Positions 53,272 through 62,166 of a DNA stretch of 64,000 nt are shown here, piece by piece. This DNA is from Streptomyces cellulosae (GTDB lineage: Bacteria; Actinomycetota; Actinomycetes; Streptomycetales; Streptomycetaceae): assembly GCF_000721105.1 (NCBI RefSeq), contig NZ_JOEV01000010.1:62001-126000 (forward strand). Reading direction: 5' to 3'. Below the pieces are notes generated by a model. That model searched no databases, had not been told where the DNA came from, and was given only the letters and a program-made list of their open reading frames with translations. Each line of letters starts with the position of its first letter. Position 1 is the stretch's first letter. A program made the translations under genes and the position numbers.

Positions 53272-53457
53272 ATGAAGTCGCTGCTCGCCTCCAAGCCCGT
53301 CCTCTGGTTCCTCTTCCTGTTCAACCTGGCCGTCGCCGCGGCCGCCCCCTTCGTCGTCGACGGCACCCAGGGCATCATGACCGCCGTGGGCATGGGCGTC
53401 GTATCGCTGGGAGCAGGCGTCAGTCTCCTGCGGGGGCGGGCCGCTGACGCCGCGTGA
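53272..53457 (+). CDS. small membrane protein, 61 residues
   Basis: This short protein starts at ATG 53272 with AAGGAAA 7 nt upstream. It has two hydrophobic helices (PVLWFLFLFNLAVAAAAPFV and GIMTAVGMGVVSLGAGVSLL) with almost no loop. Start site, Shine-Dalgarno and codon bias support a real gene. Function is unknown; two-helix proteins of this size are often membrane accessory factors. Confidence 0.65.
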   Translation: MKSLLASKPVLWFLFLFNLAVAAAAPFVVDGTQGIMTAVGMGVVSLGAGVSLLRGRAADAA

Positions 53458-53624
53458 CATGGCGGGCACGCGGCGCACATTGGCGGAACCCTGGCTCTGT
53501 CCTGTACGTCGGCTGCACGGGCGCTAACCAGCGGAAAGCGAGTCTGGAGTCACTCCACACCGCAGCGAACGCGGAGGGAGAAGGACCCACCCGAAGCACC
53601 CACCTCGCACCGCAGGAGACAGCG

Positions 53625-54125
53625 ATGACCCGTCGTTCCATGGCCAAGAGCGCAGCCCTCGTCACCGCCACTGCCCTGGTCACCGTCGGCAGCGTGGCCG
53701 CCGGCGTCAGCCTGGCCGGTTCAAACACTCCGGCGAAGCCCACCCAGCAGCAGGTCGCCACGCTGTTCGACGGCTGGAACACGGCTCTGCAGACCGGCGA
53801 CCCGGACAAGGTGGCCGACCTGTACGCGAAGGACGCGGTCCTGCTGCCCACGGTCTCCGACAAGGTCAGAACGGACCGCGCCGAAATAGTCGACTACTTC
53901 GAGCACTTCCTGCTGAACAAGCCGGTCGGCAAGAAGATCCAGACGATCGTCAAGGTCCTCGACGGCAACTCCGCGATCGACACTGGTGTGTACGAGTTCA
54001 CGCTCACCGACCCCGACACCGGCAAGAAGCGTGTGGTGAAGGCTCGTTACTCGTACGAGTACGAGAAGGTCGGCGGAACGTGGAAGATCCAGAACCACCA
54101 CTCCTCGGCGATGCCCGAGAGCTGA
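53625..54125 (+). CDS. secreted SnoaL-like (SgcJ/EcaC) family protein
   Basis: This 166-residue protein has a signal peptide (SAALVTATALVTVGSVAAGV, residues 7-26) and a cone-shaped SnoaL/NTF2-like domain: VATLFDGWNTALQTGDPDKV, ADLYAKDAVLLPTVSDKVRT, IVDYFEHFLLNKPVGKKI and YEYEKVGGTWKIQNHHSS. The SgcJ/EcaC and CaMKII-association branches share this pattern. Its ligand is unknown. ATG 53625 follows AGGAGA. A tandem repeat starts at its stop codon. Confidence 0.85.
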   Translation: MTRRSMAKSAALVTATALVTVGSVAAGVSLAGSNTPAKPTQQQVATLFDGWNTALQTGDPDKVADLYAKDAVLLPTVSDKVRTDRAEIVDYFEHFLLNKPVGKKIQTIVKVLDGNSAIDTGVYEFTLTDPDTGKKRVVKARYSYEYEKVGGTWKIQNHHSSAMPES

Positions 54126-54155
54126 GGCCCGAGAGCTGAGGCCCGAGAGCTGAGG
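54114..54155 (+). repeat. 14-bp tandem repeat at the stop codon of the SnoaL-like gene
   Basis: CCCGAGAGCTGAGG occurs three times perfectly (54114-54127, 54128-54141, 54142-54155), followed by a degenerate copy. The first unit holds the last codons and the TGA of the gene, so the repeat grew out of the gene end, as at 33580. Confidence 0.9.
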
Positions 54156-54193
54156 CCCGGGGGCTGATCCTCGGCCGCCCCCTCGGCTCTCTC

Positions 54194-55546
54194 TCAGCTG
54201 CCACCCCTGTGCGCCGCCCGCAGGCGGATCTCCACGCACAGCCCGCCGCCGGGAGCGTCCCGGAGCGTCACGGTTCCGCCGTCGTCGGTCACCAGCTGTC
54301 TGACGACGGCGAGGCCGAGTCCGGAGCCGGAGCGGCCGGTCAGGCCCTGGCCCCGCCAGAAGCGGTCGAAGGCGCGGGACTTCTCGGCGTCCGACATGCC
54401 GGGGCCCTCGTCGAGCACCGACAGCACCACCTCGTCGCCCTGCGCCTGAGCCCGGACGGTGATCGTGCCGCCGTCCGGAGACACCTCCAGGGCGTTCGAG
54501 AACACGTTGTCCAGCACCTGGTCCAGGGCACCGGGGCTGGACATCACCAGCAGCCGGCCGTCGATACTCCCCCTGAGCGCGATGGTGACACCGCGCTCGT
54601 CGGCGGCCGGCCTCCACACCGTCAGACGCTCGTCCACGATGTCCCGCAGGAGCAGCGGCTCCGCCGCCGCGACCTTCGCCTCGGCCCGCGCCAGCACCAG
54701 CAGCCCGTTGACGAGCCGGCTCATCCGGACCACCTCGGCGGTCGCCAGCTCCACGTCCTCCCGTACGAACTCGTCGTCCACGCCGTCCGCGATGTTGTCC
54801 AGGGACAGGCGCAACGCCGTGAGGGGGGTGCGCAGTTGGTGGGAGGCGTCGGCCACGAAGATGCGCTGGGCGGCGATCAGGGTGTCCAGGCGTTCCGCGC
54901 CCTGGTTGAGGGTGCGGGCGAGGGTCTGGGTCTCCGGCGGCCCCGTCACCGGTGAGCGCGCGGTCAGGTCGCCGTCGCTGAACTTGCTCGCCATGGCGTT
55001 GAGTTCGCGCAGGGGGCGGGTGAGGCGACGGGCGACGACCGAGCCGATCGCGGCGGCCGCCGCCAGGACGAGGACGGCGAGCCCGGCCCGGAAACCCCAG
55101 ATCTGCCACAGCCGCCTGGTCATGTCCGAGGTCGAGTAGACGATCCGGACGGCCGCGTCCCCGTCGGCGGGCACGGTGACCGTCAGGTGCCTGCCCCAGA
55201 TGAAGTCCGAGCCCCAGTCGGTCGTCGGCGCGTTCCGCTTCACCGCCCGGGTCAGCGCCGGGCCCGCGGCGGGCTTAGGCAGGTCCGGGGCACAGCTGCT
55301 GGTGGGGGTCACCTCGACGGCGCCGGGCGTCCGGCCGCCGTACGCCCTGGCCACCTCGGTGAGGGCTTCGCACGAGATGCGATCGCCGTTGCCCAGCAGC
55401 AGCGCCATGGTGTTGGCCTCGCGCAGGACCGACAGTTCGGTGTCGTCCCGCAGCTGCTTGGTGAGGGTGAAGGCCACCGGCACCGTGAACAGCAGGATGG
55501 CGACCGCGACGAGCAGGATGTAGCTGCGGATGAGCTGGCGGTTCAT
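54194..55546 (-). CDS. sensor histidine kinase (HAMP, HisKA, HATPase)
   Basis: This 450-residue membrane kinase has two transmembrane helices (about residues 9-29 and 152-175) around an extracellular domain of about 120 residues with two Cys. A HAMP segment follows, then HisKA with His236 in FVADASHQLRTPLTAL and an ATPase domain (DQVLDNVFSNALEVSPDGG, LSVLDEGPGMSDAEK, GSGLGLAVVRQLV). It overlaps the response-regulator gene by 4 bp, and the two form a classic OmpR-type system. Confidence 0.93.
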   Translation of the reverse strand: MNRQLIRSYILLVAVAILLFTVPVAFTLTKQLRDDTELSVLREANTMALLLGNGDRISCEALTEVARAYGGRTPGAVEVTPTSSCAPDLPKPAAGPALTRAVKRNAPTTDWGSDFIWGRHLTVTVPADGDAAVRIVYSTSDMTRRLWQIWGFRAGLAVLVLAAAAAIGSVVARRLTRPLRELNAMASKFSDGDLTARSPVTGPPETQTLARTLNQGAERLDTLIAAQRIFVADASHQLRTPLTALRLSLDNIADGVDDEFVREDVELATAEVVRMSRLVNGLLVLARAEAKVAAAEPLLLRDIVDERLTVWRPAADERGVTIALRGSIDGRLLVMSSPGALDQVLDNVFSNALEVSPDGGTITVRAQAQGDEVVLSVLDEGPGMSDAEKSRAFDRFWRGQGLTGRSGSGLGLAVVRQLVTDDGGTVTLRDAPGGGLCVEIRLRAAHRGGS

Positions 55547-56229
55547 GAGGGCCCGGCGTCCTCGACGATCTCCAGGCGGAAGCCCACCCCACGCACCGCC
55601 TCGATCGCGACGGCCCCGGCGAACTTCCGCCGCAGCGCCGCCACGTGCACGTCCAGCGTCTTCGTCGGCCCGAACCAGTTCGCGTCCCAGACCGCCTCCA
55701 TGATCTGCTCGCGCGACATCAGCGCGCCCGGCTCCTCGGTGAGGAAGGACAGCAGGTCGTACTCCTTGGGCGTGAGCGCCACCTCCTCGCCGTCGAGGCG
55801 GACGCGGGCGGCCTTGCGGTCGACGGTGAGGCGGGGGCCGTAGCGGTCGACGGTGCTCCCGGCGGCTGGGGTACGGGGCTGGACGCGGCGCATGACCGCT
55901 CGTATCCGCGCGATGACCTCCCGGACCCCGAACGGCTTGGTCACGTAGTCGTCGGCGCCGAGCTCCAGCCCCACCACGCGGTCCGTCTCGTCGCTGCGCG
56001 CGCTGATCACGATGATCGGCACGTCACCGCGGCCGCGCAGCGCCTTGCAGACGTCGAGACCGTCGGTGTCGGGCAGCCCGAGATCGAGCAGGACGACGTC
56101 GTAGGGCTCGGGGTGGGCCAGCGCGGCGGCGCCCGTGGCGACCCAGTCGACCTCGAAGCCGTAGCGGGTCAGACCGCGTCGCAGGGACTGGGCGACCGGC
56201 TCGTCGTCTTCCACGAGAAGTACGTGCAC
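55543..56229 (-). CDS. OmpR/PhoB-family response regulator
   Basis: This regulator of about 228 residues is the partner of the kinase that follows. The receiver domain has EDDE at residues 8-11, Asp49 in YDVVLLDLGLPDTDG and Lys in DDYVTKPFGVRE. The winged helix is ALTPKEYDLLSFLTEEPGAL to AALRRKFAG. GTG 56229 is chosen because a TAGGGT -10 box ends exactly 7 nt upstream; GTG 56238 overlaps that box. Confidence 0.93.
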   Translation of the reverse strand: MHVLLVEDDEPVAQSLRRGLTRYGFEVDWVATGAAALAHPEPYDVVLLDLGLPDTDGLDVCKALRGRGDVPIIVISARSDETDRVVGLELGADDYVTKPFGVREVIARIRAVMRRVQPRTPAAGSTVDRYGPRLTVDRKAARVRLDGEEVALTPKEYDLLSFLTEEPGALMSREQIMEAVWDANWFGPTKTLDVHVAALRRKFAGAVAIEAVRGVGFRLEIVEDAGPS

Positions 56230-56236
56230 AGGCCGC

Positions 56237-56242
56237 ACCCTA
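56237..56242 (-). promoter_or_regulatory. -10 element for the OmpR-type operon
   Basis: TAGGGT (complement of 56237-56242) is followed by 7 nt and then GTG 56229, giving a leaderless transcript. The upstream palindrome ACTTAAGT could add control. Confidence 0.4.
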
Positions 56243-56389
56243 GTGCTTGAAACTTAAGTGACAGCGCGGATCTGTGACGCTTGGCACTTTTCCGGGCGCC
56301 TCCGAATGGGCATGCGCTGACCTGGGCGCTCTGGTCTCAGCATGCGATACCGCGGAGGCGGATTTCGGGCGCTCGATAGACTGAGCCGA

Positions 56390-56421
56390 CCGCAGTACCC
56401 ACACGTATGTCTGGACTGCGG
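56390..56421 (+). promoter_or_regulatory. dyad in the ask leader
   Basis: CCGCAGT (56390-56396) and ACTGCGG (56415-56421) form a 7-bp inverted repeat with an 18-bp spacer, about 30 bp before the ask start. TAGACT near 56377 could be the -10 box just upstream, placing the dyad in the leader RNA. Confidence 0.35.
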
Positions 56422-56450
56422 AAAACAGACTAAGTGAGCGAGGAGCGCAC

Positions 56451-57728
56451 GTGGGCCTTGTCGTGCAGAAGTACGGAGGCTCCTCCGTAGCCGATGCCGA
56501 GGGCATCAAGCGCGTCGCCAAGCGGATCGTGGAAGCGAAGCAGAACGGCCACCAGGTGGTCGTCGTCGTTTCCGCGATGGGCGACACGACGGACGAGCTG
56601 ATCGATCTCGCCGAAAAGGTGTCTCCGATGCCTGCCGGCCGTGAGTTCGACATGCTGCTGACCGCCGGAGAGCGGATCTCCATGGCGCTGCTGGCCATGG
56701 CGATCAAGAACCTGGGCCACGAGGCCCAGTCGTTCACCGGCAGCCAGGCAGGTGTCATCACCGACTCGGTCCACAACAAAGCGCGGATCATCGACGTCAC
56801 GCCGGGCCGGATCAGGACGGCGCTGGACGAGGGCAACATCGCCATCGTCGCCGGCTTCCAGGGTGTCAGCCAGGACAAGAAGGACATCACCACGCTGGGG
56901 CGTGGCGGGTCCGACACCACGGCCGTCGCCCTCGCCGCCGCGCTCGACGCCGAGGTGTGCGAGATCTACACCGATGTCGACGGCGTGTTCACCGCCGACC
57001 CGCGGGTGGTGAAGAAGGCGAAGAAGATCGACTGGATCTCCTTCGAGGACATGCTGGAGCTGGCGGCCTCCGGGTCGAAGGTGCTGCTCCACCGGTGTGT
57101 GGAGTACGCGCGCCGCTACAACATCCCGATCCACGTCCGTTCGTCCTTCAGCGGGCTGCGGGGCACGTGGGTCAGCAGTGAGCCGATCGAGCAAGGGGAC
57201 CAGAAGGTGGAGCAGGCCATCATCTCCGGTGTCGCGCACGACACCTCCGAGGCCAAGGTCACGGTCGTCGGCGTGCCGGACAAGCCGGGCGAGGCCGCCG
57301 CGATCTTCCGTGCGATCTCCGACGCCGAGATCAACATCGACATGATCGTGCAGAACGTGTCCGCCGCCTCCACCGGCCTGACGGACATCTCCTTCACCCT
57401 GCCGAAGACCGAGGGCCGCAAGGCCATCGACGCCCTGGAGCGGAACAAGGGCGGCATCGGCTTCGAGTCGCTGCGCTACGACGACCAGATCGGCAAGATC
57501 TCCCTCGTCGGCGCCGGGATGAAGACCAACCCGGGCGTCACCGCCTCCTTCTTCGAGGCGCTGAGCGACGCGGGCGTCAACATCGAGCTGATCTCGACCT
57601 CCGAGATCCGTATCTCGGTGGTCACCCGCGCCGACGACGTGTCCGAGGCCGTCCGCGCGGTCCACTCCGCCTTCGGACTCGACTCCGACAGCGACGAGGC
57701 CGTCGTCTACGGGGGCACCGGACGCTGA
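56451..57728 (+). CDS. ask: aspartokinase, alpha subunit with probable internal beta subunit
   Basis: Aspartokinase (425 residues) phosphorylates aspartate, the first step to Lys/diaminopimelate, Thr, Met and Ile. The kinase domain has [37 protein letters not shown] and the substrate region [11 protein letters not shown]. Two ACT domains follow from about residue 265 ([38 protein letters not shown]). GTG 56451 follows AGCGAGGAG. An in-frame GTG at 57207 with AAGGGGA upstream would start a 173-residue product, matching the known beta subunit of this enzyme type. The gene overlaps asd by one base. Confidence 0.97.
   Translation: MGLVVQKYGGSSVADAEGIKRVAKRIVEAKQNGHQVVVVVSAMGDTTDELIDLAEKVSPMPAGREFDMLLTAGERISMALLAMAIKNLGHEAQSFTGSQAGVITDSVHNKARIIDVTPGRIRTALDEGNIAIVAGFQGVSQDKKDITTLGRGGSDTTAVALAAALDAEVCEIYTDVDGVFTADPRVVKKAKKIDWISFEDMLELAASGSKVLLHRCVEYARRYNIPIHVRSSFSGLRGTWVSSEPIEQGDQKVEQAIISGVAHDTSEAKVTVVGVPDKPGEAAAIFRAISDAEINIDMIVQNVSAASTGLTDISFTLPKTEGRKAIDALERNKGGIGFESLRYDDQIGKISLVGAGMKTNPGVTASFFEALSDAGVNIELISTSEIRISVVTRADDVSEAVRAVHSAFGLDSDSDEAVVYGGTGR
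57207..57728 (+). CDS. putative aspartokinase beta subunit from an internal start
   Basis: GTG 57207 is in frame with ask (codon 253) and follows AAGGGGA by 7 nt. The product would be 173 residues holding both ACT domains, the same form as the beta subunit made from inside lysC in Corynebacterium glutamicum and in some streptomycetes. It would complete an alpha2-beta2 enzyme with feedback regulation. Only the sequence layout supports it here. Confidence 0.55.
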   Translation: MEQAIISGVAHDTSEAKVTVVGVPDKPGEAAAIFRAISDAEINIDMIVQNVSAASTGLTDISFTLPKTEGRKAIDALERNKGGIGFESLRYDDQIGKISLVGAGMKTNPGVTASFFEALSDAGVNIELISTSEIRISVVTRADDVSEAVRAVHSAFGLDSDSDEAVVYGGTGR

Positions 57729-58801
57729 TGGCAGGGACGGGATCCGGTCGATCCGGACGACCGACGCTCGCGGTCGTGGGAGCGACCGGAGCCGTCGGCA
57801 CGGTCATGCTCCAGATCCTGTCCCAGCACGCGGACATCTGGGGCGAGATCCGACTGATCGCCTCACCGCGCTCGGCCGGCCGCAAACTGGCCGTGCGCGG
57901 CGAACAGGTCGAGGTGACGGCGCTCACCGAGGACGCCTTCGACGGTGTCGGCGTCGCGATGTTCGACGTGCCGGACGAGGTCGCCGCCCAGTGGGCGCCG
58001 ATCGCCGCCGCCAAGGGCGCCGTGGTGGTCGACAACTCGGGCGCCTTCCGGATGGACCCGGACGTGCCGCTGGTCGTGCCCGAGGTCAATCCGCACGCGG
58101 CCCGCAGGCGGCCGCGCGGGATCATCGCCAACCCCAACTGCACGACCCTGTCCATGATCGTGGCCCTGGGCGCGCTGCACGCCGAGTTCGGACTGCGCGA
58201 ACTGGTCGTCTCCTCCTACCAGGCGGTCAGCGGGGCCGGACGCGCCGGCGTCGAGACCCTGCGCCAGCAACTGTCCCTGGTGGCCGGCACCGAGCTGGGG
58301 ACCAGCCCCGGTGACGTACGGCGGGCCGTCGGCGACAACACCGGGCCGTTCCCGGAGCCGGTCGCGCTGAACGTCGTACCGTGGGCGGGGTCGCTGCGCG
58401 AGGACGGCTGGTCCTCCGAGGAGATGAAGGTGCGGGACGAGTCCCGCAAGATCCTCGGGCTGCCGAAACTGCCGGTCGCGGTGACCTGCGTACGGGTGCC
58501 GGTCGTCACCACGCACTCCCTCACCGTCCACGCCCGCTTCGAGGGCGAGGTCACCGTCTCAAAGGCGCGCGAGATCCTCGCCACGGCCCCCGGGGTGGTC
58601 CTCTTCGACGATCCGGCGGCGGGGGAGTTCCCGACGCCCGCCGACGTCGTCGGTACGGATCCGACCTGGGTGGGCCGGGTGCGCCGGGCGCTCGACGATC
58701 CGACCGCGCTGGAACTCTTCGTCTGCGGGGACAACCTGCGCAAGGGCGCCGCCCTCAACACCGCGCAGATCGCGGAGCTGGTCGCGGGGGAGTTCCAGTG
58801 A
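57728..58801 (+). CDS. asd: aspartate-semialdehyde dehydrogenase
   Basis: This 357-residue enzyme reduces aspartyl phosphate to the semialdehyde. It has the nucleotide-binding [17 protein letters not shown], the active-site [16 protein letters not shown] with catalytic Cys, and [20 protein letters not shown] followed by [19 protein letters not shown] 57728 overlaps the ask stop by one base (TGATG), so the two are coupled. No other aspartate-pathway gene follows; a sigma factor gene lies about 490 bp downstream. Confidence 0.97.
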   Translation: MAGTGSGRSGRPTLAVVGATGAVGTVMLQILSQHADIWGEIRLIASPRSAGRKLAVRGEQVEVTALTEDAFDGVGVAMFDVPDEVAAQWAPIAAAKGAVVVDNSGAFRMDPDVPLVVPEVNPHAARRRPRGIIANPNCTTLSMIVALGALHAEFGLRELVVSSYQAVSGAGRAGVETLRQQLSLVAGTELGTSPGDVRRAVGDNTGPFPEPVALNVVPWAGSLREDGWSSEEMKVRDESRKILGLPKLPVAVTCVRVPVVTTHSLTVHARFEGEVTVSKAREILATAPGVVLFDDPAAGEFPTPADVVGTDPTWVGRVRRALDDPTALELFVCGDNLRKGAALNTAQIAELVAGEFQ

Positions 58802-59048
58802 GGGAGTCGCGCATTCGCCCCGGTTCGCCCTGTTCGGCGGGATTTTGGCGTATGCGGTGGAGTTACGCTGATTCCGGCCGTGTTCCGGTGACGAAAGCGC
58901 GTTCTCTTGCGCTTGGTGTAATGAGCGACACGTGGTGCGGCATGGGGTTCCTGCCGGAAAAGTCCTGGCTGAAACCGCGTTCATTTGTAAGATCTGTGTA
59001 AGACATGGACACGGACGATGGTCCGGACCACTTGAACCGAGCCTGCTC
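58802..59048. other. gene-free leader or spacer before a large hairpin
   Basis: These 247 bp after asd hold no supported gene. TGTAAGA occurs twice (58987 and 58997). No start site with a ribosome-binding site is visible. The region leads to the long perfect hairpin at 59049-59116. Confidence 0.45.
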
Positions 59049-59116
59049 GGCGTTCGCAAAGACGCTCCCCGCCCTCCGCAACCGCGCGGAGGGCGGGGAG
59101 CGTCTTTGCGAACGCC
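59049..59116. terminator. 31-bp perfect stem hairpin after ask-asd
   Basis: The arm 59049-59079 and the arm 59086-59116 are perfect inverted copies over 31 bp, with the loop AACCGC. The core CGCAAAGACGCTCCCCGCCC pairs with GGGCGGGGAGCGTCTTTGCG. It is much longer than an ordinary terminator stem. It lies between asd and a sigma factor gene on the same strand, so it probably stops transcription but could be a mobile or regulatory palindrome. Confidence 0.75.
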
Positions 59117-59288
59117 CTTTCAGGAGGGCGCGGGGACGCGGTGCGGGGCGTGGGGACGCCCCGGTCATTCAGGACACAGGGGAAGAGCGGGTAGGCATGA
59201 GCGCGTTTGACGCACGGTCAGTTGTGCTCCCTGACAGAAGACGGGCAGTCGCGTACAACCCTGACGGGGGGAAGCGTGTCCAACTGGC

Positions 59289-59972
59289 GTGGCAGAGGTT
59301 CTCGAACTCATTGCGGCGCCCCCCGGTACGGCCCTCCGGCCGAACCGCCCGGCGCTACGACCCCGCATGCCCGGTACGCCCGGCGGCATGCCGGTGATCG
59401 CGCCCATGCCCGCAGCGCGGCCGGCCCGCATACCCAGTCAGCGTGACGGTGCCGAGTACGCCGAAGACCAGGTGACGGCCGGGACCACCGTCGATCACCT
59501 CACCGAGACCTACCGCGCCCACTACCGCTCGCTGCTGGGCCTCGCGGCGCTCCTCCTCGACGACACCGCGTCCTGCGAGGACGTCGTCCAGGAGGCGTTC
59601 ATCCGCGTCCACTCGGCACGCAAACGCGTCCGTGACCCGGAGAAGACGCTCGCGTACCTGCGCCAGACGGTGGTCAACCTCTCCCGCTCGGCCCTGCGCC
59701 GGCGCATCCTCGGACTGAAGCTGCTGTCCAAGCCGATGCCCGACATGGCGAGCGCCGAGGAGGGGGCGTACGACCAGCTGGAGCGCGACTCCCTGATCAA
59801 GGCGATGAAGGGCCTGCAGCGCCGCCAGCGCGAGGTCCTGGTCCTGCGGTACTTCGCGGACATGACCGAGGCCCAGGTCGCCGAGACGCTCGGGATATCG
59901 CTGGGCTCCGTCAAGGCGTACGGCTCGCGCGGCATCGCCGCCCTGCGGGTCGCCATGGAGGCCCCGGTATGA
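59289..59972 (+). CDS. ECF sigma-70 family factor
   Basis: This 227-residue sigma factor has a Pro/Ala-rich N-terminus of about 60 residues, region 2 (YRSLLGLAALLLDDTASCED, VVQEAFIRVH) and region 4 (LQRRQREVLVLRYFADMTEA, QVAETLGISLGSVKAYGSRG). GTG 59289 was chosen. Its stop overlaps the start of the next gene by 4 bp (ATGA), so it is made together with a membrane protein, as is usual for ECF sigma factors and their regulators. The trigger and regulon are unknown. Confidence 0.9.
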   Translation: MAEVLELIAAPPGTALRPNRPALRPRMPGTPGGMPVIAPMPAARPARIPSQRDGAEYAEDQVTAGTTVDHLTETYRAHYRSLLGLAALLLDDTASCEDVVQEAFIRVHSARKRVRDPEKTLAYLRQTVVNLSRSALRRRILGLKLLSKPMPDMASAEEGAYDQLERDSLIKAMKGLQRRQREVLVLRYFADMTEAQVAETLGISLGSVKAYGSRGIAALRVAMEAPV

Positions 59973-61147
59973 GCGGCGACCAGGAGGGACGGCGCCATCT
60001 GCGCGTCCCGCACGAACATGAGCCCTACGCATGGCACGAGCCGGGCGCGGACACGCGCCCGCCGAAGCAATCGCACGCTGGGAACGGAACTGTGAACCAC
60101 GGCCCCGACGACCAGAGCTCCACAGGGCTCGACTCGGACGAGCTGGCACTGCGCAACCTGCTGCACCAGGCCGTCGAGGAGATCGAGCCACGCGACGGCA
60201 CTCTCGACCACCTCCGCAAGGCGGTACCCGCCCGACGGGCCCGCAAGAGGCAGGCCGTCGTCGGCATGGCGGCCGCCGCCCTCTTCGTCGGCACGGCGAT
60301 CCCGGCCCTGTGGCACGTCTCCAACGCCGCCGGTCCCGGCGTCGACCCCTCCATCGCCGGCCATGGCTCGCAGGCGCAGGGCGGGGCGGGCCAGGGCAAG
60401 GGCCCGGAGGGCGGCGAGACCACCTCCGGCGGCTCCGCGGGCAAGACCGAGAACAAGAGCAAACCCCAGCCGAAGGAAGACAAGAAGGACAAGGCCACCG
60501 GCAGGGCCGCCGGCTCCGGCGGTACCTCCGGCACGCCCTCCGCCGGCGCGGCGGCCGGCGCCCCGGTGTGCTCGGCGGCCGAGATCGGCTCGCCCACCCA
60601 GACCGTCAATTCCCCCGACTCCGTCGGCGCGGTCTACGGCACCTTCCGCTTCACCAACGTCTCCGGCACGAGCTGTACGGTCAGCGGTCCCGGCACCCTC
60701 ACTCCGACGCCGATGGGCGCGGCCGACGCCACCAAGATCAGTGCGGTCCGGCACATCGCCGGGGACGCGGCGGCGGCGCTGCCCGACCCGTCCCTCGAGG
60801 TCACCTCACTGCTGCTGAAGCCGGGATCCTCCTACGAGGTGCAGTTCGCCTGGGTTCCCACGGAGACCTGTCCCCCGACCGGCGGCGACAACTCGACCGG
60901 CGACACCGGCACCCCCCCGCCCCCCGACCCGAGCCCCACACAGGACCCCACCGTGGACGGCGGCACCACGACCGCCGGCGGCGACACCGGGACCACCCCC
61001 CAGCTGGTCACGGAGGACGGCGGCACGGCCGACGGCAGCGTGACGGTCACCAACACGGCGGAGGGCGGCGCCCCGTCGATCTCGGCGACGGTGCCCAACG
61101 CGTGCGCGGGGGTCGTGTACTGGACGGGGTTGCTGGCGGGGGTCTGA
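59969..61147 (+). CDS. membrane protein coupled to the ECF sigma factor, possible anti-sigma
   Basis: This 392-residue protein has a cytoplasmic N-terminus of about 90 residues (LALRNLLHQAVEEIEPRDGT, then AVPARRARKRQ), one transmembrane helix (about residues 95-113, VVGMAAAALFVGTAIPALW) and a long extracellular part. That part is a Gly/Ser/Lys-rich linker, then a beta-rich domain with AEIGSPTQTVNSPDS, FRFTNVSGTSCTVSG and a late NACAGVVYWTG. No zinc anti-sigma HxxxCxxC motif is seen, so the anti-sigma role rests on coupling to the sigma gene. Confidence 0.82.
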   Translation: MSGDQEGRRHLRVPHEHEPYAWHEPGADTRPPKQSHAGNGTVNHGPDDQSSTGLDSDELALRNLLHQAVEEIEPRDGTLDHLRKAVPARRARKRQAVVGMAAAALFVGTAIPALWHVSNAAGPGVDPSIAGHGSQAQGGAGQGKGPEGGETTSGGSAGKTENKSKPQPKEDKKDKATGRAAGSGGTSGTPSAGAAAGAPVCSAAEIGSPTQTVNSPDSVGAVYGTFRFTNVSGTSCTVSGPGTLTPTPMGAADATKISAVRHIAGDAAAALPDPSLEVTSLLLKPGSSYEVQFAWVPTETCPPTGGDNSTGDTGTPPPPDPSPTQDPTVDGGTTTAGGDTGTTPQLVTEDGGTADGSVTVTNTAEGGAPSISATVPNACAGVVYWTGLLAGV

Positions 61148-61178
61148 TCGCCCCCGCCGGTCGCCCGGCGGCCCGGCG

Positions 61179-62000
61179 TCAGACAGTCATCCGTTGCTGG
61201 TCCTGACCCCGGCCCTCGCCCTCGCCCTCGTCCGGGTCCTCGTCCGGGACCAGCCCCAACTCCGCGTCCCGGACGAACTCCACCTCGCGCCGCAGCAGCC
61301 GGAACCACATGAACACCACGAACCCGGCGAAAACGAACCATTCCCCGGTGTACCCCAGGTTCTGGAACGCCTTCAGGTCCAGCCCGCTGTCCGCGGGCGC
61401 CGACGCCGGTACGGCCGTCATCCCGGAGTCCGCCCGGGCCAGGGTCACCCACGCGTCGTACACGTCGTACGGCACGAGGTTCACCAGCGACGCCGCGCTG
61501 ATCGCCGCGGTCTGCCCGGCCGGCAAACCGCCCTGCGCACTGACCCCGTTGTCCCCGGGCGTCTCGGACGCCTGCAACGCGCCCGTGACGGTGACCTCGC
61601 CCTTCGGCGCGGCCGGAGCCTTGGCCGGATCGGGCGACCCCGGGAGCCAGCCCCGGACGACGGGGAGGGCCTCGCCCCGGTCGGTACGCAGCAGGGTCAG
61701 GACGTAGTAGCCGTTCCTGCCGTCCAGCTCCCGGTCGGGGACGAGCAGCTGCCGGTCGTAGCGCCCGGTCGCGGTGACCTGCCGTCCGGACGTCGCCTTG
61801 TCCACGGGCAGCATCTCGTCCAGCGGACGTGCCGCCTCCCGCTCACTCGTCGCTGCCTGCGTCACCGCGCTGCGGTGGTCCTGCATACGGTCCTCGAACC
61901 GGCTCAGCTGCCAGGACCCCATGAAGACGCAGAAGGGGATGGCGAGCAGCACGAAGACGTTGATCCCCCACCAACGGGGCGTCAGCAGAAACCGGTACAC
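61179..62000 (-). CDS. SURF1-family protein
   Basis: This 273-residue protein matches SURF1, which helps assemble cytochrome c oxidase. Two membrane helices sit at the ends (INVFVLLAIPFCVFMGSWQL and WFVFAGFVVFMWFRLLRREV), with the long extracellular part between. Characteristic parts are VTATGRYDRQLLVPDRELDG, then YYVLTLLRTDRGEALPVVRG and VPYDVYDAWVTLAR. The C-terminus is acidic (DEDPDEGEGEG). GTG 62000 was chosen as the start just before the first helix. It is divergent from an S9 peptidase. Confidence 0.9.
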   Translation of the reverse strand: MYRFLLTPRWWGINVFVLLAIPFCVFMGSWQLSRFEDRMQDHRSAVTQAATSEREAARPLDEMLPVDKATSGRQVTATGRYDRQLLVPDRELDGRNGYYVLTLLRTDRGEALPVVRGWLPGSPDPAKAPAAPKGEVTVTGALQASETPGDNGVSAQGGLPAGQTAAISAASLVNLVPYDVYDAWVTLARADSGMTAVPASAPADSGLDLKAFQNLGYTGEWFVFAGFVVFMWFRLLRREVEFVRDAELGLVPDEDPDEGEGEGRGQDQQRMTV

Positions 62001-62166
62001 GCTCCCACGGTACGGCGCTGCGGCAGGGAGACGGTTCGCGGGGTCGGCTTGTGCGGCTGCTCCAAGGGGCCGGCTCGGTGAGGGGAGCGGAAGAGGGCGG
62101 TGGAAGTTATCCACAGGCTGGGGGCCTGGCCAGCGCGTTGTCGGTCCGGGCGGGCAGTATGGGGCC

